Shown here: positions 1-10,307 of the stretch, piece by piece
How positions within the stretch are numbered: the stretch's first letter is position 1
Layout: the number at the start of each line of letters is the position of its first letter
Source: Antedon mediterranea
Lineage: Eukaryota > Echinodermata > Crinoidea > Comatulida > Antedonidae
Direction of reading: 5' to 3'
DNA: 64,000 bases
Assembly: GCF_964355755.1 (NCBI RefSeq)
Contig: NC_092670.1
Span: 5,667,001 to 5,731,000, forward strand
The notes under the pieces: model-generated
The model's input: the letters and a program-made list of their open reading frames with translations, nothing else
Told to the model about the DNA's origin: nothing
The model's database searches: none
Translations under genes and position numbers: made by a program

Positions 1-39
1 TATGTCTTCGTCTTCAAATTCTGAATCACTGCTTATATA

Positions 40-490
40 TAGTAAGATCAATGATCTCAATCACGGAACCCATAGTAACTAGTTGTTGGTTTTTGGTTGA
101 ATATGCTAAGTCTGTCAGGCTGTAGCGTTGTGGAATGAGGTAAAGATGACAAAATATTCGAGAGTTATATACAGTCAAAGGATTACATTCGGCATTTACT
201 GAATTTGTTTCAGCCAGTTGTCATTGTTGTATTTCCTGTCGGAACATTGTGTCGAAACGCCGTGTATCTTTTGTTTCATTAAGTAGCTTCCCCACACAGT
301 CCATAGTAAGATCAATCACGGAACCCATAGTAACTAGTTGTTGGTTTTTGGTTGAATATGCTAAGTCTGTCAGGCTTTAGCGTTGTGGAATGAGGTAAAG
401 ATGAAAAAATATTCGAGAGTTATATACAGTCAAAGGATTACATTCGGCATTTACTAAATTTTTTTCAGCCAATTGTCATTGTTGTATTTT
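40..490. repeat. Direct duplication, two ~190-bp copies 255 bp apart
   Basis: Copies at about 40-234 and 305-490 share long identical blocks, for example the segment containing CGGAACCCATAGTAACTAG. They differ by a short internal insertion in the first copy and a few substitutions. No coding capacity is visible. It lies beyond the 3' end of the minus-strand membrane-protein gene and may be a segmental duplication or part of an unrecognised repeat. Confidence 0.85.
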
Positions 491-1830
491 TGGAAAAATA
501 GTGAAACTTAACATCTTGCTTCACGTTACACCAATCATTCATTGCGAAGCTCCATTGTTAAAAATTCCGGAAGAAATTAAGTACATGTTGGTATAGTTCA
601 ATCAAGACATACTTAAATATCACTTCATTATATTCTTGTCTTTTTATTTTTGTCATTGATTAACTTCCAAAACCAAACAACTCTATTGTCTTACTTCCTT
701 ACCATCGTTAACCATTGTCTTTTTCAAATTAAATAACATATCCATTGTTTTACTTCCTTACCATTGTTTACCATTGTATTAATTATAATAGGATTAACTA
801 ATGTCATACCCTCAAACGCCCTCTACGGGGGCTGTACCTTCATATATTACTACTGAAGTTGTGTTTTTAATATTAACAGAAACTTATTCCCATGCATTCA
901 TTGGAGCTGGTGTTTCTGATCGAGTTTCTTTCAAGCTGGGGGCGATGAACAAACGATTCAATGAGCCTGTAGAAGAAAAAACAAATATTATAAATGTGAT
1001 AAAGCAGTAATCAGATATCTAACAACACCTCCATCTAATTCTTACTGTATGTTGATGTCATTATTTCCAAAGGTGTTATGGTGTTGTATTTATTTGCATT
1101 ACATTTTGATACACCAATGAGAACTAATTACTGTTAACAATAGACCTACCTGATGAAAGTTCGTGAGATTTTACTCCACTAACACCAGCGGATACACTGG
1201 TTATAGAAACGACATTTTTCTTGTAATGTTTTGTTTTGCCTGTTTGATGATGCCTGTTTTAAATTAAAAAAACAAATGAGCATGTTAGTTATTTCTTCAC
1301 AATAACATAGATTCTAATACATTCTAAAAACTTTTTTTTTAAATTATAAATCCTAGTATATTTTGACATACATGCCACATTGACCAATATTCCAACCACT
1401 CACTCATTTTTATTGTAAATATATATATAAGGGAGGTTTCCCAACGCTACGAATACGATAACGAAAACGGATACGTCACACATTTGTTAAACCTTTGAGC
1501 TGATCAGTCAAATTAGTAGGATAAAAAACGAATAGTGTTTGATATCATAGATAATTTAATGAAAGTAATTTAAATAGCAGTTTTAAAGTCCTAGACAACT
1601 AATCAACACGTATCTAGGCCTACACTTCGTTCAAATTTACCACACACATATTTTGGACGACGCCCTCAAAATGTCATTGCCAGGCGAAACAGATTTTACT
1701 GGCTTACGAAAACGAATACTCTTGTACTTTGTAATAGAAGGGAAGAGATACCCAGCACAGGTAGTAAAGTAAACAACATTTTTTTTTACAATTAAACATT
1801 ACATTTTAAACATGGTAATTAACATTAACA
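491..1830. other. Non-coding, 3' flank of the membrane-protein gene
   Basis: AT-rich DNA with no convincing exon. A 69-codon open frame at 801-1010 on the plus strand has no recognisable domain and I do not call it. On the minus strand an AATAAA hexamer (complement of 1408-1413) lies about 420 bases past the stop codon of the EMI/EGF gene and could serve as its poly(A) signal; that is only a guess. Confidence 0.5.
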
Positions 1831-2051
1831 TTATACGTACTGTTTGTATACTCGAAAAACACAAAGAACAAATAAAACCGCCAAGCAACTAACTCCAATA
1901 TTGATGAATATAGTGTATGATTTGTTATCATCACTAGAGTCATCTCTCTTAGAATAAAGAGAAACCTCTATGATTTCCATCTGAATAGCAGTTTCGATAT
2001 TTTCTTTTTGTTCTTCAAATAAAGATTTCACAACTTCAGAGGGAATGTATT
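1831..2051 (-). CDS. EMI/EGF membrane protein, last exon: transmembrane segment and stop
   Basis: Seen: an open frame preceded by a good 3' splice site (TTTTGTTTCAG, ending at 2052) that continues to a stop at 1831. It opens with the residues YIPSEVVKSLFEEQKEN, continues as a charged stretch, then has about 20 hydrophobic residues (including NIGVSCLAVLFVLCVF) and ends in a short basic tail, RVYKQYV. The exon begins with two bases of a split codon, and the preceding exon (4377-4172) ends with one, so the junction is in phase. Inference: it anchors the protein in the plasma membrane as a type I protein with an almost absent cytoplasmic tail, so signalling through the tail is unlikely. The juxtamembrane part shows no family I recognise; an SEA-like fold is possible but unsupported. 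Confidence 0.75.
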
Positions 2052-2335
2052 CTGAAACAAAAAGTAATTAATGGTAATATATTGTCAAAAAACAATGCTC
2101 TTCTAACTACAGCTAGTTTCCATTCACTATTGTTCATGAGAAACAATGCTCTTCTTTAGCTAGTTTCAATCCCTCCCACTGTGTGAAGTTGCTGTTGTTT
2201 TTGGCTTTCACACCAGTCTCACCCCTTTCCACTTATATTCCAGGTTTCCTGGACTTTCTGCATTCTCACTCCTGAGGACGATCAAAGCATATTGATCGAA
2301 ACGTCGAGAAACTCAACAGTTCTTTTCAGAACTAA
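2052..2335. other. Intron sequence with a small local duplication
   Basis: The stretch around 2090-2118 (AACAATGCTCTTCT and AGCTAGTTTC) recurs at 2143-2170. The segment near 2270-2325 (GGACGATCAAAGC...GAAACGTCGAG) resembles decayed retroelement sequence of the kind often found beside LINE or Penelope relics, but I cannot assign it. Confidence 0.4.
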
Positions 2336-3990
2336 AGTGAGAAACTTAACAATCTTAAAGATAATGAATATAATAATAATAATAATAATAACAATATTGG
2401 TAATGATGATAATAATAATGTTCTTGTTAATGAAGACGAGGTCTTAAGAGAATTTGCACGTGTAAAAGTCAATAAGGCAACTGGACCAGATGGGATTTCA
2501 AACAGAATTTTAAAAGTGTGCAATATCCAACTATGTCCAATTTTTACACATATTTTTAATATTATTTTTAGAAATGGTACTGTTCCACGCATATGGAAAA
2601 CTTCTATCATAAATCCATTGCCTAAAGTTAATAAACCTAGTGTACCAAAAGATTTTAGACCAATTGCAATTACTTCAAATTTAATGAAATGCTTAGAAAG
2701 GTTGATTGTTTCTAGACTTAAGGAAAATATTGGTAATGCAGATAAGAATCAATTTGCATACAAGAAAAATAGAGGGGTTGACGATGCTGTTAATTCTTAT
2801 CTCCATGATACATATCATCACCTTGATTCAAAAAGAAATTATGTACGGTCTATATTTTTCGATTTCTCCAGTGCTTTTAATACTATTTTACCACATGTTT
2901 TAATTGATAGATTATTAAGTTTTAATGTCTCACCTCAGCTCGCCAAAGTTATATATAGTTTTTTGATTAATAGACCGCAGATGGTTAAGTGCAATGGTAT
3001 CCTATCCAACAAAGAATCTACCAGTGTTGGAGCTCCTCAAGGATGTGTTATCTCTCCAATTTTGTTCTCTTTTTATTCTAGTAGTTTTAATATTTTAAGC
3101 AAAGATTGCAATATTGTAAAATACGCTGACGATACTGTAATTAGTGGTTTTCTTTGCGATAGTAAGCATAATGTAAATGAATTTGTTAATGAAGTTGGAA
3201 GATTTGTTAATTGGTGTGAAGATATGAACTTAATACTTAATATTACTAAAACCAAAGAGATGATAATAGATTTTCGTAAAACTGCAGTTGAACATAATGT
3301 AATAACTATTAAAGGAACCGAGGTTGAAAGAGTAACCCAATACAAATACTTAGGTACTATAATTGACAACAAATTAAAATGGGAGTCAAACTCTCTCATG
3401 ATTTCCAAGAAGGCATCTCAAAGGCTCTACTTTCTCAGAAAACTCAAGCAAATTAGAGTTGATAACACTATTTTAATTCTATTTTATCAAAGTATTATTC
3501 AAAGTATTTTATCTTTTAGCATTGGATGTTTTTATGGTAACTTTACTGAAAATGATAAGAAAAATATTGAGAGACCACGTAAAATTGCACAACGTATTAT
3601 TAAAGCTGATCTTACGCCTTGTTCATTTATCTATGAAAAGAGTATTCTAAAAAAAGTAAACAATATTATGAAAGACCCCACTCATCCGTTACATTACTGT
3701 TATAACTTAAATAGATCAGGCATTAGGCTACGACCTCCAAGAGCAAATCTTTGTAGAACTAGAAAATCCTTCGTTGTAAATAGCATTCATATTTTTAATT
3801 CTAATGTAAGACGTTAATGCAATTTTTAATAGTTTTACATTTTTAACAGTATTTTTAACTTTTTATCTTGTATTTTTAATCTGTTATAATACTGCACGTT
3901 TTTAAATTGTTGCAATATTGTTGTTTTAATCTACCAAGCAAAGTGAATTTCCATTTTTATGGACAAATAAAATTTCTTGAATCTTGAATC
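2332..3990 (+). mobile_element. 5'-truncated CR1/Rex1-like LINE in an intron
   Basis: The body carries a reverse transcriptase frame (2336-3817) followed by a short 3' untranslated region. That region ends in a direct repeat of TTGAATC near 3977-3990, a typical short-repeat tail of CR1-group LINEs. The endonuclease and ORF1 are missing, so this is a dead-on-arrival copy. It sits opposite to the host gene inside the intron between the exons at 2051 and 4172. An AAT/AAC trinucleotide run near 2372-2400 marks the 5' side. Confidence 0.85.
2336..3817 (+). CDS. Reverse transcriptase of a truncated CR1/Rex1-like LINE
   Basis: The frame is open from just after a TAA at 2333-2335 to the stop at 3817 (about 493 codons); the true start lies outside the truncated copy. 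Visible RT motifs in order: KATGPDGIS near 2477, RPIAITSNLMKCLERLI near 2659-2710, FAYKKNRGVDDAV near 2755, FFDFSSAFNTI near 2857-2888, GAPQGCVISPILFS near 3030-3071, and the catalytic YADDT near 3121-3138. The thumb/C-terminal region after them is intact. The motif wording resembles the Rex1/Babar branch of the CR1 group. No internal stop is seen, so the copy is fairly young, but without an endonuclease domain it cannot move on its own. It is not a host gene. Confidence 0.88.
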   Translation, partial: SEKLNNLKDNEYNNNNNNNNIGNDDNNNVLVNEDEVLREFARVKVNKATGPDGISNRILKVCNIQLCPIFTHIFNIIFRNGTVPRIWKTSIINPLPKVNKPSVPKDFRPIAITSNLMKCLERLIVSRLKENIGNADKNQFAYKKNRGVDDAVNSYLHDTYHHLDSKRNYVRSIFFDFSSAFNTILPHVLIDRLLSFNVSPQLAKVIYSFLINRPQMVKCNGILSNKESTSVGAPQGCVISPILFSFYSSSFNILSKDCNIVKYADDTVISGFLCDSKHNVNEFVNEVGRFVNWCEDMNLILNITKTKEMIIDFRKTAVEHNVITIKGTEVERVTQYKYLGTIIDNKLKWESNSLMISKKASQRLYFLRKLKQIRVDNTILILFYQSIIQSILSFSIGCFYGNFTENDKKNIERPRKIAQRIIKADLTPCSFIYEKSILKKVNNIMKDPTHPLHYCYNLNRSGIRLRPPRANLCRTRKSFVVNSIHIFNSNVRR

Positions 3991-4171
3991 TCTAATACAC
4001 GCGGTGTACCGCAAAATTTATATCAATAACCAATGGTAATGTCATCTCAGTAGGTCAATTTTTCTATTATTTTATATTATCTAACAGTTTAATTGTTAGC
4101 ACTGTCGACTATTTACTAGAATAGTAATAATAATTTAATATCTTCAGAATAATGTGTAACCATTATTTTAC

Positions 4172-4377
4172 CATTAGTATTTCTGCGAATCATATGTCTC
4201 AGCTGCGAATGACCTTTACTTTTCGTAGAACTCCTCTGTTGTGTATAACATGTCTTAAAATAGTCGTTGTATTTGACCGACAGAATGATGTTTATTTGAG
4301 TATTGCCAATACTCTCAATTTCTTCGATCAATCTTATATTCTTGGATGTTGTAATATTTCCATTTAAGGTATCCTTT
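4172..4377 (-). CDS. EMI/EGF membrane protein, penultimate exon
   Basis: Open frame bounded by a 3' splice site (TATAAACAG, ending at 4378) and a 5' splice site (ATG|GTAAAA, at 4171-4166). It encodes about 68 residues, starting KDTLNGNITTSKNIRLIEEI and including NTQINIILSVKYNDYFKTCY. The 206-nt length gives entry phase 2 and exit phase 1, matching the exons on both sides. The residues look like a compact alpha/beta module just outside the membrane, but I recognise no family. The downstream frame past the splice donor stays open to 4116, so a read-through form with a different end is conceivable. Confidence 0.6.
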
Positions 4378-4891
4378 CTGTTTATAAACAAAAAGTCAAG
4401 TTAAATTATTAGACATATTTTATATATTGAGAAAATGTAAATATCTTTTTAATTCAGCTAAGGCTGCGATGATGATAGTGAAATAAATGAAATGAAATGA
4501 AAAAATATTAGGATGTTGTGAATGTGTAATGCAACAAAAAAAAAGATGTTGCGTGAGTCATGCATATTTAAAATAAATATTTATTGCGCAACAATAATGA
4601 TCAAATGTGCACTGTATCCTAAGTGTATTCATTGTACACTACAAACAATTATTCTACGATATACATTTCCAGTGTCATAGATGTATTTTGTGATATTGTG
4701 CCTTAACCCTTAACACTTATTATTCCAACTGATACAAAACATATGTGATGCTGTATGAGAAAATGTTTAGATCAATGCGATGGTAAGCTATATTTACTTA
4801 AAATGTTCATTTAGTTGACGGAATATTATTGACAACGAATAATCTTAATTATTTCCACTTTATAACCGCGATATAAAATAGCAAAACTCAC
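4378..4891. other. Intron, no feature seen
   Basis: AT-rich intronic DNA between two exons of the membrane-protein gene. I see no repeat or coding signal beyond short A/T runs. Confidence 0.5.
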
Positions 4892-4995
4892 TCATTGCAT
4901 TCTGTCCATGCACAACAGAGAGCAGACCTTGAATAGCAGTATGTGTTCATGGCTTTCGAAGCACTGAAGCGAAAGACTTCTTTGACGGTAATCCA
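4892..4995 (-). CDS. EMI/EGF membrane protein, probable small exon with paired cysteines
   Basis: A minus-strand frame runs from a 3' splice site (ATATCGTTACAG, ending at 4996) to a strong 5' splice site (TGA|GTGAGT, 4891-4886). It reads WITVKEVFRFSASKAMNTYC, then a cysteine-rich end containing ALCCAWTECNE. Only this frame lacks an early stop, and its exit phase 2 fits the next exon exactly (GA|A). An alternative acceptor at 4980-4981 would give phase 1 entry. The upstream Ser/Thr-rich exon has possible donors for either choice, so the left-hand junction is the least certain of the gene. No family recognised. Confidence 0.5.
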
Positions 4996-5347
4996 CTGTA
5001 ACGATATGTAAATTATTAACCGTTATATTATAAAAAATTTAGATTTGTATCGTCATTTTTTTTAGTTGACATTACTGTACATTTATTTTAAAAAGTAAAT
5101 AGGCCTATAAATTATGCACGTTGACTAATAATGGTTTAAAACCCTGCAATAATTGTTAGTGTAATCATACCTGTCGGCCTTTTAATATCAATAAAACGGC
5201 TTCTTCGTAATTATCACCTGTAAGATATGAACGTTTGATGTTTTTCTGTTAAAACAATAATTCACTTTTGTGGTTTTATGGTAGACGTACGCTCTTCCTT
5301 GACATGACTAATTTAAACATATTTAAATTTCAATAACATGTGCATAC

Positions 5348-5965
5348 TGGAAAAATGTGTTGTTGAAACATTCTCTGTTTTAGTAGCTGTCTCTGTGGTT
5401 ACTATAAGGTCAACCATATTTGATTCTTCAGAAACAATCTGTTGTGTCGATGTATATGTTTCTGGAATAACTGAAGTTTGACCAGTATATATATTTCCAT
5501 AATTACTACTTGAACTTGAGGATATGTCATCTAGAATAGCTTTTGTTTCAAGGGTTCTTTCTTTTTCTAGAATTGAAATTTGCTCAGTTGTTTTATCGTT
5601 TCTATTATCAATATTTGAGGCCATGTCATCTAAAGTAGCTGTTGCGGCTTGTTTTGTTCTTTCTGTTTCTGAAATAGTAGTTTGTTGAGTTACTTCACTC
5701 TCTACAATAAAACTACTCGAGCCTAAGTTATTAGATGTTGTGTTCTGAGATGTTCTTTCTGTTTCTAGAATTGAAGTTCGCTCAGTTGTTTCATCGTTTC
5801 TATCATCAATATTTGAGGCCATGTCATCTAAAGTACCTGTTGCCGCTTGTTTAGTTCTTTCTGTTTCTGGAATTGTGGCTTTCTCAGCTACTTCGCTCCT
5901 CCCGCCACTACTCGAGCCTATGTTATTCACACTAGATGTTGTGTCCTGAGATGTAATTTCTTTTT
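5348..5965 (-). CDS. EMI/EGF membrane protein, Ser/Thr-rich exon with a tandem 66-67 residue repeat
   Basis: A long open frame rich in Ser, Thr, Glu and Asn. Two full units of about 66 residues are visible, each containing ERTKQAAT, LDDMASNID and ERTSILE-like blocks, followed by a partial third unit and a Ser-rich run. No cysteine or hydrophobic stretch occurs. This is the pattern of an O-glycosylated mucin-like stalk between the EGF array and the membrane. The acceptor chosen ends at 5966 (CTTCAATTCTAG), which gives G|AA and matches the exit phase of the last EGF exon. The 5' splice site is uncertain: candidates are at 5403 or 5370 (phase 0) and 5348 (phase 1). Upstream of 5965 the repeat continues but carries an in-frame TGA where other copies have an Arg codon, so that part is intronic or a decayed repeat. 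Confidence 0.65.
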
Positions 5966-6749
5966 CTAGAATTGAAGTTCACTCAGTTGTTTCAATATTT
6001 TCATCATAGCTATTCGACCACGAGATGTTTCTAATATTAAATAGTTCATTAAGTTGATGTCTACCATGGTGGTCTACCAACACGTCCTTTAAAGTCGTTT
6101 GAAAAAAAAACACGCGCGAAAACTAATGAGAAATGTCCCATTCTTAGTACAGTACGTGTCCAAACATCGACCATCATAATAGCGCTATTCTTTCATAGAT
6201 TTGAAAAAATTTACATATTTGTATAATTTTAAACTTATAATGCCCAAAATTGATCGCAAATGTTTTCTGTGACAAGTGTCAACCTTTTCTGTTACATTTT
6301 TGTTGCAGACCAACTATTACAGTTATAAGCCTACATCAATATGGAGACTACTAAGGAATCATACAGTCTGCACAACACTGAAAAGGCAAAAAACAACTAA
6401 AGAAGAATAATAGGCCTATGGCCCATTGAAAAACAATATTTTGCTGTTGTTGAATAATGCCATTTTAATATCACATAATAGTTATTCACTTTGACAAAAA
6501 GTTGGATCGAAATAGAAAATAATAATTACCTGAAAAATCTGTAATCTAAAGTAAATCAATAGTCGAACTGAGAGCCAATGGATTTTTTGTTGATTTTAAC
6601 CGTTTATTTTTGTCTTTTTATAAGTGAAAACATTATTTAAACGGAAGTGATTAACTTATTAAAAATGCGAAATGGACTATTGAACATTTTATTTTATTAA
6701 TCTTCATTTTTCAAATCACGCATTTGTATGCAGTAAACTATAGCCGTAC
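5966..6749. other. Intron including a decayed repeat unit
   Basis: The first about 40 bases are a broken copy of the Ser/Thr repeat. The rest is AT-rich intron with no feature I can name. Confidence 0.5.
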
Positions 6750-6872
6750 CTTTGCAGCCTTTCTTATCATTATCAAGTGTCCATCCGTCATTGCAATCAC
6801 AACTGAAGCTACCAATTGAGTTGGAACATTGTTGCGCACATTCGTCTATTCCAACAAAACATTCGTCAATAT
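6750..6872 (-). CDS. EMI/EGF membrane protein, calcium-binding EGF exon (most membrane-proximal)
   Basis: A phase 1-1 exon of 123 nt with splice sites TTTATCAG| and AAAG|GTACGG. It encodes one EGF module starting DIDECFVGIDECAQQC, then SIGSFSCDCNDGW, with six cysteines. The DxDEC start and the aromatic residue before the fifth cysteine fit the calcium-binding consensus, although the Asn expected near NS is only partly conserved. It is the last EGF before the Ser/Thr stalk. Confidence 0.85.
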
Positions 6873-7036
6873 CTGATAAAATTAAAAAGTTAATGTGATT
6901 ATTTTATGTATTTTTTTCATTTGCTTAATAGTAGAAAATTAGTAATAGTCACACCAAGGGTTTTTATAGTTATCGTTTCAATTAATTGATTAATAATCTT
7001 CAATTTGATTTCTGGTGTGCGGGTGTACAATTGAGG

Positions 7037-7373
7037 GACTAGTGCTGTCCCCCTTGCCACACTGAGAGTGTTAAAAAGTCGCTATCCAATCGAATTTGAA
7101 CAATACCATGAAGCCATATTCGCACAAAAGGAAGATGAAAACTAAACTGGTGATATACTGACATTTTATGTATTATTTTATTATTATATTTTTATTTGAA
7201 ACGGTACGATGAGGGAATCTGTGAGAGATTCCCAACCGAGATTCGAACCCAGAAGATTCTGATATACAGATGTCCTAACCATTAGACCACTGGGCTTTCA
7301 GTGTATTATTCAAATCCGATTAAATAACTACTCTTTAACACTCTCAGCGTAGTACGGCGGAACAGCACTAGTC
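7037..7373. mobile_element. Small inverted-repeat element with a tRNA-like core
   Basis: Imperfect inverted ends of about 40 bp: 7037-7076 starts GACTAGTGCTGT and contains GAGAGTGTTAAA; 7334-7373 is its reverse complement with several differences. Between them lies a tRNA-like stretch (7228-7296). This resembles a MITE that has picked up a tRNA-derived SINE, or a SINE with inverted flanks. No clear target duplication was found. Confidence 0.55.
7228..7296 (-). pseudogene. tRNA-like sequence with RNA polymerase III boxes
   Basis: On the minus strand TGGTCTAATGG matches the box A consensus and GGTTCGAATCT matches box B with one change. A T-arm (CTGGG/CTCGG around a TTCGAAT loop) and part of an acceptor stem (CCCA/TGGG) can be drawn. 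The anticodon stem closes only four pairs with a five-base loop, so it is not a functional tRNA. It is probably a tRNA-derived SINE head or tRNA pseudogene. Confidence 0.6.
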
Positions 7374-7591
7374 AAAAGTCACATTTGTGCAAACACACTT
7401 TCTTATTATTGTTATCTCTTTAAAAGTATGTAGAAAATTCCGTTGACTATGACGAAAGAATAACATAATTTAGACGAAAAGAGATCCGAATGATAAGTGT
7501 TTTCAATGTAAGCTTGCTTATATGAAAAGATTAAGTTATATATAATACATTATTTCAAGAAATGTAATACTTTAATGTTAGCATTCCGTAC

Positions 7592-7702
7592 CTTCACAAT
7601 TGTGTGAATCGTATGCTTCATATCCTGCGTTACAAATACACACAAAGCTACCGGGTGAGTTTGTACAATTGTGACAATTAGCGTAGGAACATTCATCAAT
7701 AT
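7592..7702 (-). CDS. EMI/EGF membrane protein, EGF exon
   Basis: Phase 1-1 exon of 111 nt between TTTTCTAG| and GAAG|GTACGG. The module begins DIDECSYANCHNC and continues SPGSFVCICNAGYEAY, six cysteines in EGF spacing, with the first loop shortened. Calcium binding is likely from the DIDEC start. Confidence 0.85.
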
Positions 7703-8116
7703 CTAGAAAAATAAATAAAGCAGCAATTAAAAAAATAATCATTATTTATCATTATTTGATCAAGCTAGTTATTCACTTACTACACGTCATAGTGGAGTAA
7801 AAGCAAGTTGTCTTTCAATGTGTTGTTTTATTATTCAGCATCCGTCAAATGAATCTTTCTAGATAAGCAAGCCTACGGAATTTTCTACATCATAATAATA
7901 TAAAATGTGACTTTTTTGCATATTTCACGGCTCAACACGGCAAAACTCCGTGTTTTTTGTGTTTTCTTAGTTTTTTGGGTTTTTTTTTTGTCAGTATTGA
8001 CAAATCATCAAAAACTTATTGGCAAAGTTGAAACGAACTTTGTCAAATTGTCTGTGATGCGATGGGAGCATTTCGTATGGAAACATCACACAATGTAGCT
8101 TTATTAAAAGGTTAGT
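7703..8116. other. Intron, nothing distinctive
   Basis: AT-rich intron with a long T run near 7980. The 63-codon plus frame at 7907-8098 reads through low-complexity sequence and is not called. Confidence 0.5.
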
Positions 8117-8124
8117 GTCTGAAG

Positions 8125-9344
8125 CGTATCCGGACAACTAACCCCTGGACAATTACCACCCTGACAACTACCACCCGGACAACTACCCACCTAGGACAAC
8201 TACCCTCTAGTCCAACTGCTATGCCTCTAGGACAACAACACCCTCTAACAACCACACCTATATCATGACACCTACACATTGGGTTATAATTACGATCTTG
8301 TAAAACTTACTGAACTTCAAAACATAGGGAGAGAGATTGATCTTAAATGAAAGCTTTTGAATTTTTTAATATGCGTATCCTCAGCAGTTATTTTACATTA
8401 AATGAGAATCGATCAAATTATTAAAACGTATTCCAATCTTGAAAAATAAAGGGGTGTGGGCTTATTGTATTCTTGTGTGACATAAAGATGCCGTATATAA
8501 ATCTAGGAACATACAGTTTACCTAGCTGCACCAGTCAATCAACCAGTCTTTCATTTCCTAAGGTATAGGTGTGGTTGTTCAGAGAGTGTTGTTGTTAGAG
8601 GGATAGTTGTCCTAGGGGCATGGCAGTTGGACTAGAGGGTAGTTGTAAGATAGTGGGACTTGACCCGATTTTGTTCTCTGTTTTCTTTTTCAAAACAAAT
8701 GTTTACCGTAAGAGCTTATTTTATGCTGTTTAATGGCATTATACGTTTACTACTACAAGTTCAGCATTAATGGAATATTGGTTTGGCTGTTACTACTTCA
8801 TAGAAGAACTTTAATTGATTTGTGTTTTACGTTTTCTCCCCACTCCTGAGAAAATAGGACAATAAACGTTTTTAGAACCCTAATTTTACTTTAGATTTTA
8901 AAAAAAACCTACACTATTAATCAATTGAATACATTAGATGATTTGAAAATCAATCTCTCTCTCTCCCCCGTTTGACAGGTTCATACATTTCTTAGTCTTC
9001 CTATTTTGAAAACATAGATAACTGCGCCAATTGAGGAAATCGTTTTTCATAGTTTGTCATAGAAGTTTAAAAAAAATAAATATCGCTACAGTTATTACAA
9101 AATAGACTACAAATCTTAGGTACATACGTCGATATTTTAATAATTTCACGTCAAATATTGTTAAATGTATAGTGTGGTACAACGCCCTCCTAGTCCCCTC
9201 TTCACACATAATTTGATTTTACAATACAAATGGCACCAAAAGAAGCAGCTTATTAATTTGGTTACCAATCGTAGTCCGGGTGGTAGTTGTCCGGGTGGTA
9301 GTTATCCGGGTGGTAGTTATCCAGGGGGTAGTTGTCCTAGACCC
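8125..9344. mobile_element. Fold-back (TU-like) element, family F1, with 8-bp target duplication
   Basis: The left end starts CGTATCCGGACAAC and the right end, read inward, starts GGGTCTAGGACAAC. Flanking GTCTGAAG occurs directly at 8117-8124 and 9345-9352, an exact 8-bp target duplication. The left arm (8125-8275) holds units related to GGACAACTACCACCC, and its complement is found in two blocks, 8563-8650 and 9271-9344. No transposase frame is present. It sits 43 bp from the next exon of the host gene. Confidence 0.8.
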
Positions 9345-9395
9345 GTCTGAAGTCATAAAACGGCTGTGTTTTATGATAACATTACATAGGCCTAC

Positions 9396-9509
9396 CTGTG
9401 CAGGTATTAGTGCCAGAATATCCATCGTCGCAGGAGCATCTAAATGTGCCAAGAAGGTTTTCACAAAAGTGTTCGCAGTTGCCATTGTTTAATAAGCATT
9501 CATTGACAT
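9396..9509 (-). CDS. EMI/EGF membrane protein, calcium-binding EGF exon
   Basis: Phase 1-1 exon of 114 nt, acceptor AATAATAG| and donor ACAG|GTAGGC. The sequence starts [16 protein letters not shown] and ends in [11 protein letters not shown]. The DVNEC start and GTFRC before the fifth cysteine fit calcium-binding EGF. Overlapping longer minus frames (9219-9485) are other-frame shadows. Confidence 0.87.
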
Positions 9510-9887
9510 CTATTATTAAAAGTAAAATAAAATCGTCATAAGCTGCAAAGCTTGAGAGCTTGATATGTCTATTTCACCGGTTTCTATTTACGGTAAATTT
9601 ACGGCTACTGGAAAATATATAAGAAAGAAAATATAATTGGCATTGATTGATAGGTTTCGAATCGCAAGGCATTTTCAGTGTCTTTCATTCAAAGGAAATG
9701 CCAGTTTTGTATTTCTTATTTGTGCCACGCTATGTGACACTGCTGTTAACTCATAAACAGTCATTGTTTGAATAATAATATCTGATGGATAAATAATGTG
9801 TCAATACATTTTATCAAATTGATTCTATTTCTATAATATTTAAATAAAGAAAATACTGAAAATCGCAAAATATAGTTAGATATTTAC

Positions 9888-9983
9888 CAATTTCACATCT
9901 ATAACCTTCATAGGTATCGGGACATTCACAATTGTTAGGTCCTACACAGTTACCGTTGTTCTCACATGGTGGATCGCAGATGG
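9888..9983 (-). CDS. EMI/EGF membrane protein, short non-calcium EGF exon
   Basis: 96-nt phase 1-1 exon between CTGTTTGTAG| and ATTG|GTAAAT. It encodes PICDPPCENNGNC, then CECPDTYEGYRC, six cysteines. This is the compact EGF type without a calcium motif, like the modules at 21505 and 10886. It alternates with the calcium-binding type, as in fibrillin-like and EMI/EGF proteins. Confidence 0.87.
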
Positions 9984-10307
9984 CTACAAACAGATTAAAT
10001 GAATCAGATTTTGATAAGGTTATTTTGAAGTTGCAATAAAGTTAAAAACTTCCGTAGAAAAAATTGAAAACGATATAATTAAAATGACAAAATAAATGGT
10101 TAAATTCAACCCAAAACCCATTGTTTAGCAGACAATTAGACCATTTTTAATTTGAATTACACCATATTTTTTTACAAGTAAATACATTTTATTTTTCAAT
10201 CTCATTCGTGGTCAGAGCGGATAAGTCGTGTCGTTTTCTATAATTACAACTTTTACATTTTAAATAAGTGTAATTATACTTATTATACAAATCTTTAGCC
10301 AACGTAC

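Noticed and set aside
801-1010. 69-residue plus frame as a gene
   Set aside because: No domain, no splice context, and surrounded by non-coding duplication; could be chance.
4116-4171. Extension of the penultimate exon to the stop at 4116 as the normal C-terminus
   Set aside because: The donor at 4171 joins in phase to an exon encoding a transmembrane helix, which better explains a protein with a signal peptide and EGF array; kept only as a possible alternative form.
7228-7296. Functional tRNA gene
   Set aside because: The anticodon arm cannot form a standard 5-bp stem with a 7-base loop, and the acceptor stem is only partly paired.
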